The notes beneath the pieces are model-generated. The model ran no database searches. It had not been told where the DNA came from and saw only the letters and a program-made list of their open reading frames with translations. A DNA stretch of 48,789 nt, from contig CALGNZ010000013.1 of NCBI GenBank assembly GCA_937957915.1, positions 1-48,789 of the forward strand. Reading direction: 5' to 3'. The translations under genes were made by a program, and so were the position numbers. Within the stretch, counting starts at the first letter, position 1. Every line of letters starts with the position of its first letter. This DNA is from an uncultured Granulosicoccaceae bacterium. GTDB lineage: Bacteria > Pseudomonadota > Gammaproteobacteria > Granulosicoccales > Granulosicoccaceae. Shown here piece by piece: positions 43,443-48,789 of this stretch.

Positions 43443-44006
43443 TCAGTCAATATCCAGTGGGGGGCGATTACTTTGCCAGAGCACCTCACCTGCACCTTCT
43501 TCGCGAGCGAGGTAGCGCGCCAACACAAACAGCAAATCGGAAAGTCGATTGAGGTACACAATACTTTGCGGTGGCAGGTCTTCTTCCGCACCCAGTGAAA
43601 TAACACACCGCTCTGCGCGCCGGCAGACTGTGCGCGCCAGATGGCAGTGCGCCGCGGAGATTCCGCCGCCGGGCAGAATGAAATCTTTTAGCGCGGGTAA
43701 ATGTTCGTTGAAGCGATCAAGCTGCTTTTCAAGCCAGGTAACATGCTGCTCACCAAGTGATACATGCCCGGGAATGCAGAGTTCACCACCCAGATCGAAC
43801 AAATGATGCTGGACTTCCGACAGTACCGTGTTGACGTCAGCTGACCGGGATTGCGCGAGCACCATACCTATAACGCTGTTCAGCTCGTCGGTCGTGCCAT
43901 AGGCGGTGACTCGCAGACTGTCCTTGGCCACACGAGTGCCATCACCCAGGCCGGTATCGCCTTTATCGCCCGTTCGAGTATAAATTTTTGTGAGACGGTT
44001 TCCCAA
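43443..44006 (-). CDS. pduO: Cob(I)yrinic acid a,c-diamide / cob(I)alamin adenosyltransferase, PduO type
   Basis: A 187-residue PduO/MMAB-type adenosyltransferase. The ATP-binding N-terminus is RLTKIYTRTGDKGDTGLGDG, followed by YGTTDELNSVIG, LFDLGGELC, the LPGGG turn and CRRAERCVISL with the RAER arginine that contacts ATP, then YLNRLSDLLFVLAR. It attaches the 5'-deoxyadenosyl group to reduced cobalamin, making the cofactor used by enzymes such as methylmalonyl-CoA mutase. It is first in a two-gene unit with the thioesterase. I looked for a cobalamin riboswitch upstream and saw no B12-box-like sequence. Confidence 0.93.
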   Translation of the reverse strand: MGNRLTKIYTRTGDKGDTGLGDGTRVAKDSLRVTAYGTTDELNSVIGMVLAQSRSADVNTVLSEVQHHLFDLGGELCIPGHVSLGEQHVTWLEKQLDRFNEHLPALKDFILPGGGISAAHCHLARTVCRRAERCVISLGAEEDLPPQSIVYLNRLSDLLFVLARYLAREEGAGEVLWQSNRPPLDID

Positions 44007-44691
44007 ATCAGTATCCGCTAGCTAAAGTCAGCCGTGAAACAGGCGTAGTCGTAACCCGGGAACTCCGATCTATGAGCAAATGGGAGTAGTGACGGGCAAC
44101 GGGTAGCTCGCTATTGTGACAGAAACCATTGCGACTGGCACGATTTGCGGCTGACTATTTCAGCTTCGGCCCGGGCAATCAGTTAACGGCTCTTATGCGC
44201 AGATATCTGCAAAGCGACAGACACGCTGGCGCTGGTGTCTACCGCGGGTCTGTGCCAGGGGTCTGTGCCAGGGGTCTGTGCAACGTAACTTCGCAACCTG
44301 ACGTGATATGGTGAATTGATCGTAAAAGTACATTCGACCCGGACTTATGCACCGCACTGTGCCTGCCTCCGCTTCAGCACATACTTTTACAGTTCAGGCA
44401 CTGGAAAGGCACTATTCCTGAACATTGCTCTGATAGTGCTCAGGAGCATGACTCTGAAGAATTGCCGACGAGTACCAAAACCTGAACAATATGCCTGACA
44501 ACCAGTCAAAAACTCACAGACACCGGGTTACAAACGTCAACGGATGCGCAATACATGCTAACAGTCAGTTGCGAGATGCAAAAGTTGCCCGTACAGGCGA
44601 GGAGTTTGCGAGCGTTAGTACAGCATCTCGACAAACGACAGCCTTGCACAAAGCGGGCTGCATTCAAGCGCGCTCAGCGGAATCTGTCTTC
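44007..44691. other. Intergenic region with 13-bp tandem repeat
   Basis: About 685 bases between pduO and the preferred start of the subtilase gene. A plus-strand frame opens at an ATG at 44491, but residues encoded before 44692 look non-coding and have no ribosome site. No RNA gene was recognised. The region contains the tandem repeat at 44246-44284. Confidence 0.5.
44246..44284. repeat. 13-bp tandem repeat, three copies
   Basis: Units GGGTCTGTGCCAG, GGGTCTGTGCCAG and GGGTCTGTGCAAC are adjacent, starting at 44246, 44259 and 44272. The first two are identical. Confidence 0.93.
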
Positions 44692-46992
44692 GTGACAATT
44701 AGCGCTCGAAAAACACAGACGCACCGCGTCGAGGCATTTATCTCACGCGCACTGTTGAGTATCGCGTTTGCACTCCCGCTTTGCTCAACGGGACAAGCGA
44801 CAGATATCCCGCGAGATCCGGCGAATATTATAATGCCCGGGGCTGACGGCGCGCCGACCGGGCGGCTGATCGTCAAATATCGACAGCCTGATAGCGCACC
44901 CGGCTTTATCACCAAATCTGTCGGGCAATTCGACCGTGCAAAATGGCGGGCAAAAAAGGGCCTGCTGCTCAGTCGAGATCTGTCAGGCACGCAGGAACTG
45001 GTAACCCCGTATAGCAGGCCGGTTCAAACACCGCAAACACGTGTTCAGATCAGGGCGCGAGCAAATGCACAAGTCAGCGCTCAAATTCTTGTCGACGCTG
45101 GCGCTGACGGCAATCAGGCAGCGGAGGTAGAATTTGTCTCACCGGAATATATCCGCCAGCCGCTGGTGTTTCCCAACGACCCGCTGTTTCAGGGCAATCT
45201 GGTTCAGGGCAATCAATCCTATCTTTACGAAGGCACCTACAGTGCCCATGCGCCCGGCGCGTGGGACATCACCACCGGCAGTGAAACTTCAGTCATCGCT
45301 ATTGTTGACACAGGTGTCCTGAACCACCCTGAACTTCAGGAGCGTTCTGTGCCTGGTATTGGCTACGACTTTGTGTCAGCCAACAATCCTGACGACTTTA
45401 CCAATGCAAACGACGGCGACGGCCGCGACTCTGACCCTACCGACCCGGGTGACCACTGCCTCGGCCAGGCCAGCAGCTGGCACGGAACAGAGGTGGCCAG
45501 TGTGGCCGGTGCGCAAGCCAATGACGCGCAGGGCATTGCCGGAATAGACTGGAACGCGCGCCTGCTGCACGCACGAGCACTGGGCAGATGTGGCGGCACC
45601 GATGCAGATATTATCGACGCAGTACGCTGGAGCGCGGGTATCACGGTACCGGGCCTGCCCGTCAATGATAATCCGGCGCAGGTAGTCAACTTAAGTATTG
45701 GCGGTACCACCGAATGCACGCTCGCCTGGCAGGACGTGATAGATCAGCTGAACGAACTTAACGTGAACGTGGTGATCGCGGCCGGCAATGAAGCGATGAA
45801 TGCGCTGCGTTCCGCACCTGCAAACTGTGCCAATGTCATTACCGTTGCATCGAGTGACATGAACGGCGAACTCGATAGTTTTTTCACCAACTACGGATTG
45901 AAAGTCACCGTCGGCGCTCCCGGCAGAGACATTCTGCTGGCAACCAACGAGGGTATTACTGACTACGTTGAAACTGGCAATACCTACGTAAAAGAAAGCG
46001 GCACCAGCCTGTCTGCCGCCATCGTCAGCGGCACTGTCAGCTTAATGCACAGCCTAAACCCGGACCTGACAAGCGCAGACGTACGGGCAATTTTGCAACA
46101 CAGCGCCACACCATTTGGACAAACCGGAGAATGCAGCGGTTACTACTGCGGAGCCGGTGTACTGAACATGTCCCGCGCGCTGACCATGACTCGCGACAAC
46201 AGCTACAACCCGGATCGCAACCAGGAACGAGACATCATCAATGCTCAAGTCAGCCCGTTACCGCTTGACGTAGAAACACAGAGCAGCCTGTTCGGTTACC
46301 GGGATATTCGCTACTACCAGATCGACGCCCCCACCGATGGCATGCTCACAATTAGCTCATCCTCAGAAGAGAACCTTTTCGGTTATTTGCTGGATGCACG
46401 ATACGGCGTGCTTGCACTGGATGACGACAGCAGCGGCAACCGGCAATTTCGAGTGGCCAGTACGGTCACTGCAGGGCGCTATTACCTGGCGGTTGAGCGC
46501 AGCCGCAACCGCACGCAGGACGGCGAAAATACATTCTCTCTGTACGCAAACCTGGGCACCGACCAACCCGACCCGTTTAGTTTCGACGCGATCAGCAACG
46601 CACCTGGCAACTCCACCATCACCTCCAATACTGTCGAAATCAGCGGCCTCAGCGCCACAGCTCTGATGACAATCAGCGGCGGGTTTTATTCACTGAACGG
46701 GGGAGCACTCACATCCATTCAGGCATTGGTCAGCAACGGTGACCTGGTAACTCTGGCAGTCAAAACCGCTGGTGCCGGGCAATCGACCGCCGCCGCACAA
46801 CTTTCGGTTGGCGCCTACAGCACTACCTTTGAAGTAACCACCAGTGACGAGCCAGTCAAGATTGATCGCACGGTTAAATCGAGAGGCGGGTGCTCACTGT
46901 CTGCAGATGGCACGGACCCTACCTTGCTGTTTTTGCTGTTAGCTCTGTCTATTGTTGTCAGCCGCCGCCCTGTGAAACAACCAGCGCGTTAG
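44692..46992 (+). CDS. Secreted subtilisin-like serine protease (S8) with CTERM-like tail
   Basis: An exported S8 protease of 766 residues from the GTG at 44692. After a signal peptide (FISRALLSIAFALPLCSTG) and a prodomain with LIVKYRQPDSAPG comes the catalytic domain: aspartate in AIVDTGVLNHP (D206), histidine in SSWHGTEVASVAG (H264) and serine in SGTSLSAAIVSG (S439). A PPC-like beta domain (QIDAPTDGMLTIS...AGRYYLAVERS) and another beta domain follow. The tail GGCSLSADGTDPTLL plus a hydrophobic helix and RRPVK resembles bacterial CTERM sorting signals. The frame stays open to an ATG at 44491, but that would place the signal sequence 80 residues in, so GTG is preferred. Confidence 0.9.
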   Translation: MTISARKTQTHRVEAFISRALLSIAFALPLCSTGQATDIPRDPANIIMPGADGAPTGRLIVKYRQPDSAPGFITKSVGQFDRAKWRAKKGLLLSRDLSGTQELVTPYSRPVQTPQTRVQIRARANAQVSAQILVDAGADGNQAAEVEFVSPEYIRQPLVFPNDPLFQGNLVQGNQSYLYEGTYSAHAPGAWDITTGSETSVIAIVDTGVLNHPELQERSVPGIGYDFVSANNPDDFTNANDGDGRDSDPTDPGDHCLGQASSWHGTEVASVAGAQANDAQGIAGIDWNARLLHARALGRCGGTDADIIDAVRWSAGITVPGLPVNDNPAQVVNLSIGGTTECTLAWQDVIDQLNELNVNVVIAAGNEAMNALRSAPANCANVITVASSDMNGELDSFFTNYGLKVTVGAPGRDILLATNEGITDYVETGNTYVKESGTSLSAAIVSGTVSLMHSLNPDLTSADVRAILQHSATPFGQTGECSGYYCGAGVLNMSRALTMTRDNSYNPDRNQERDIINAQVSPLPLDVETQSSLFGYRDIRYYQIDAPTDGMLTISSSSEENLFGYLLDARYGVLALDDDSSGNRQFRVASTVTAGRYYLAVERSRNRTQDGENTFSLYANLGTDQPDPFSFDAISNAPGNSTITSNTVEISGLSATALMTISGGFYSLNGGALTSIQALVSNGDLVTLAVKTAGAGQSTAAAQLSVGAYSTTFEVTTSDEPVKIDRTVKSRGGCSLSADGTDPTLLFLLLALSIVVSRRPVKQPAR

Positions 46993-47502
46993 GCCCGACC
47001 GCCACACCGCGAGCGGTGCACTGTCGCGCAGCAACAAGCTGAATTTTGGGTTGCTCGCCCTGTTGCGGGCCGCTGTATTTCACCTAAAAGAATTCTAAAC
47101 GTTTGAGTTTATTGTGTTTAAGAACTTTCGGGCATTTACAAATGTGAGTGACCCGGCTTGATCGACAACGAGACGAGAAACGCCATGTGTTTGCTTTTGC
47201 CGTTGATCTTGATCTAACCGCGGTCAAACTCAAAATGCCGCAGCCACCCCTGGGACTGATGCGGTTCGCGTAACTCCAACACCCTGCATCCGCTCGCAAA
47301 AGACTTTTTGCGTCGTTTTTGTTGCTTCGTTTTTGGTCTTTTCAAAAATGAAGACCCTCGGCAGGAATGTTTCACACACACTAAAATAGTCGAATAAGGG
47401 TTAGCCATCACCATGCAGCATTCACAGACCTCCACAGTGTTGCCGCCGATTTTTTGATAAAGTACCCGAATACTGATTTGCTGACTGGCTCAACGGAACA
47501 AG
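46993..47502. other. Intergenic region with hairpins
   Basis: 510 bases between the subtilase and the MoxR gene. Small minus-strand frames occur but have no recognisable features. Three stem-loops are visible: CACCG/CGGTG at 47005-47018, CGCAAAA/TTTTGCG at 47295-47312 followed by T-rich sequence, and GGTCTT/AAGACC at 47335-47356. The motif TCGTTTTTG occurs twice near 47313-47335. Confidence 0.45.
47295..47312 (+). terminator. Candidate intrinsic terminator
   Basis: A seven-base stem CGCAAAA / TTTTGCG with a GACT loop is followed by TCGTTTTTG. It lies about 300 bases after the subtilase stop, so if it is a terminator the message has a long 3' end. The stem is AT-rich, so confidence is limited. 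Confidence 0.4.
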
Positions 47503-48351
47503 ATGACAAGTAAATTCGCAGGCACCGACACTTACATTTCCACCGAAGACTTAACCCTCGCCGTAAACGCTGCAATCACGCTCGGCCGACCGCTTCTGAT
47601 CAAAGGAGAACCCGGCACTGGCAAAACCCAGCTGGCAGAGGAAGTTGCGCGCGCCATAGAAGCACCACTGTACCGCTGGCACATCAAGTCGACCACCAAG
47701 GCACAACAGGGCTTGTACGAATACGATGCGGTATCACGCCTGCGAGATTCACAGCTCGGTGACGACAAGGTACATGACATATCAAACTACATTGTCAAAG
47801 GAAAAATGTGGGAAGCGTTTACCCATGATGAAACTGCTGTTCTGTTAATCGACGAAATAGACAAAGCCGATATCGAATTTCCAAATGACCTGCTGCTTGA
47901 GCTCGACAAGATGGAGTTTCATGTTTACGAAACCAAAGAAACCGTTGTAGCGAAGCACAGGCCACTGGTTATTATTACCAGCAACAACGAAAAGGAACTA
48001 CCCGATGCCTTTTTGCGGCGTTGCTTCTTTCACTACATACGTTTCCCTGAAACAGAAACGATGACGCAGATCGTCGGTGTACATTACCCTGACTTAAAGA
48101 AAAATCTGCTGGATGCAGCGCTCAAGGTTTTCTTTGAAATACGTGATGTCCCTGGCCTGAAAAAGAAACCCTCCACCTCAGAACTCCTCGACTGGATAAA
48201 GCTATTACTGGCCGAAGACATTCCTGCCGATGAACTGCAATCTTCAGAGCCAAATTCTATTATTCCTAAACTGCACGGAGCGCTGTTGAAGAATGAACAG
48301 GACGTGCATCTGTTTGAACGGCTGGTATTTCTTAACCGACGCAAGCAGTAG
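47503..48351 (+). CDS. MoxR-type AAA ATPase (CoxD-like)
   Basis: A 282-residue AAA_5/MoxR-branch ATPase. Walker A is GEPGTGKTQ, Walker B is VLLIDEIDKAD, sensor 1 lies in VIITSNNEKELPDAF and the arginine finger region is LRRCFFHYIRFP. It differs clearly from the MoxR of the Bat operon and matches the group paired with CoxE-like VWA proteins, where the ATPase remodels or activates a metalloenzyme or membrane partner. The following gene on the same strand fits such a partner. GGAACA lies near the ATG. The target is unknown. Confidence 0.9.
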   Translation: MTSKFAGTDTYISTEDLTLAVNAAITLGRPLLIKGEPGTGKTQLAEEVARAIEAPLYRWHIKSTTKAQQGLYEYDAVSRLRDSQLGDDKVHDISNYIVKGKMWEAFTHDETAVLLIDEIDKADIEFPNDLLLELDKMEFHVYETKETVVAKHRPLVIITSNNEKELPDAFLRRCFFHYIRFPETETMTQIVGVHYPDLKKNLLDAALKVFFEIRDVPGLKKKPSTSELLDWIKLLLAEDIPADELQSSEPNSIIPKLHGALLKNEQDVHLFERLVFLNRRKQ

Positions 48352-48424
48352 TAACCATGCCCGTACCTATCCGTTCATTTATCCCCGCCCTAATTCAGGT
48401 GCCACTAACTAACAGTACATACCC

Positions 48425-48789
48425 ATGTTAGTCGACCTGTTGTTTCGCCTGCGTAAAGCAAGTGTGCCGGTATCCATCACCGAGTATCTCGCTATGCTCG
48501 ACGGACTAAACGCCGGTGTCACTAACTATAGCGTCGATGAGTTCTATCACTTTGCCCGACTGTGTCTGGTCAAAGATGAAAGACATTTTGATCGCTTTGA
48601 CCAGGTATTCGGTGACTATGTCAATGGCATTCAAACCGCATTTGACAAAGTGATTGGAGATATCCCTGAAGAATGGCTGCGGCAGGAAGCTGAAAGACTG
48701 TTTAGCGAAGAGGAAAAAAGACAGATCGAGGAATTGGGCGGCTGGGAAGAAATAATGAAAACCCTGCAAAAACGCCTCGAAGAACAAAA
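48425..48789 (+). CDS. CoxE-like VWA family protein, N-terminal part (truncated by window edge)
   Basis: A frame opens at the ATG at 48425 (MLVDLLFRLRKASVPVSITE) and stays open through the last base, giving about 121 residues. The visible part is helical and charged (YHFARLCLVKDERHFDRFDQ; EEWLRQEAERLFSEEEKR) and matches the N-terminal region of CoxE-like/VWA-containing proteins encoded next to MoxR ATPases. The expected VWA domain would lie beyond the window. It follows the ATPase gene after 73 bases and is probably in the same operon. Confidence 0.8.
   Translation, partial: MLVDLLFRLRKASVPVSITEYLAMLDGLNAGVTNYSVDEFYHFARLCLVKDERHFDRFDQVFGDYVNGIQTAFDKVIGDIPEEWLRQEAERLFSEEEKRQIEELGGWEEIMKTLQKRLEEQ

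Noticed and set aside
44007..44245. Cobalamin riboswitch upstream of pduO
   Set aside because: I looked for a B12-box-like core on the minus strand and saw none; a covariance-model search would settle it.
44491..44691. Upstream extension of the subtilase to an ATG
   Set aside because: It would put about 84 residues before the signal peptide and has no ribosome site; the GTG at 44692 fits export.
47214..47435. Small minus-strand open frame (73 codons)
   Set aside because: A basic, low-complexity protein crossing two hairpins with no recognisable family; not enough support for a gene.

Overview
The window looks like the chromosome of a free-living, probably marine gammaproteobacterium. This rests on a YadGH-type ABC-2 exporter, a DusC-type dihydrouridine synthase, rpe next to gph, PPK2, a GlyGly-CTERM-like tail and frequent GTG/TTG starts. 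The order was not determined. I see no rRNA, tRNA, CRISPR array, insertion sequence, integrase or phage gene.

Layout. 1-1196: eboE, nearly complete. 1358-8345: a Bat operon (MoxR ATPase, DUF58, DUF4381, BatA, BatB fused to a TPR region, BatD), a predicted chaperone or stress-tolerance complex at the inner membrane. 8391-13625: a secreted unknown, an exported cyclase-family protein, a SABATH carboxyl methyltransferase, a small-molecule methyltransferase and an alpha-methylacyl-CoA racemase.

13695-29103 is the most distinctive part. Two divergent operons face each other across 18936-19296. Leftward: a thiolase-fold protein lacking the thiolase catalytic residues, a DUF35 partner, an acyl-CoA ligase, a HutC-type GntR regulator and a nucleoside hydrolase. 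Rightward: a nucleoside phosphorylase, a YnjBCD-type ABC importer, a ketose 3-epimerase, DhaL, DhaK, a LacD-type class I aldolase and a fucose-isomerase-like protein. Read together, they suggest import of a nucleoside-like or glycosylated compound. The sugar would be released, isomerised and epimerised as a ketose, phosphorylated by DhaKL and cleaved by the aldolase, while a carboxylic acid part would be activated with CoA and cleaved by the thiolase-fold/DUF35 pair. This is inference. A palindrome at 19003-19014 resembles HutC-type operators and may control both operons.

29197-48789 is mostly housekeeping: a CDP-alcohol phosphotransferase, PPK2, two hotdog thioesterases, gph-rpe, dusC, the znuA / znuCB zinc importer, methyltransferases, yadGH and a PduO-type cobalamin adenosyltransferase. 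It also holds two exported proteases (a metzincin and a subtilase) with C-terminal sorting tails. The right edge has a second MoxR ATPase followed by a truncated gene that is probably CoxE-like.

A recurring trait is short head-to-tail tandem duplication (12-18 bp units, 2-6 copies), both inside genes (GntR tail, DUF35 protein) and between genes (29127, 29980, 38280, 44246). Start/stop overlaps of the unusual form TTGA occur three times, all in the divergent catabolic operons.
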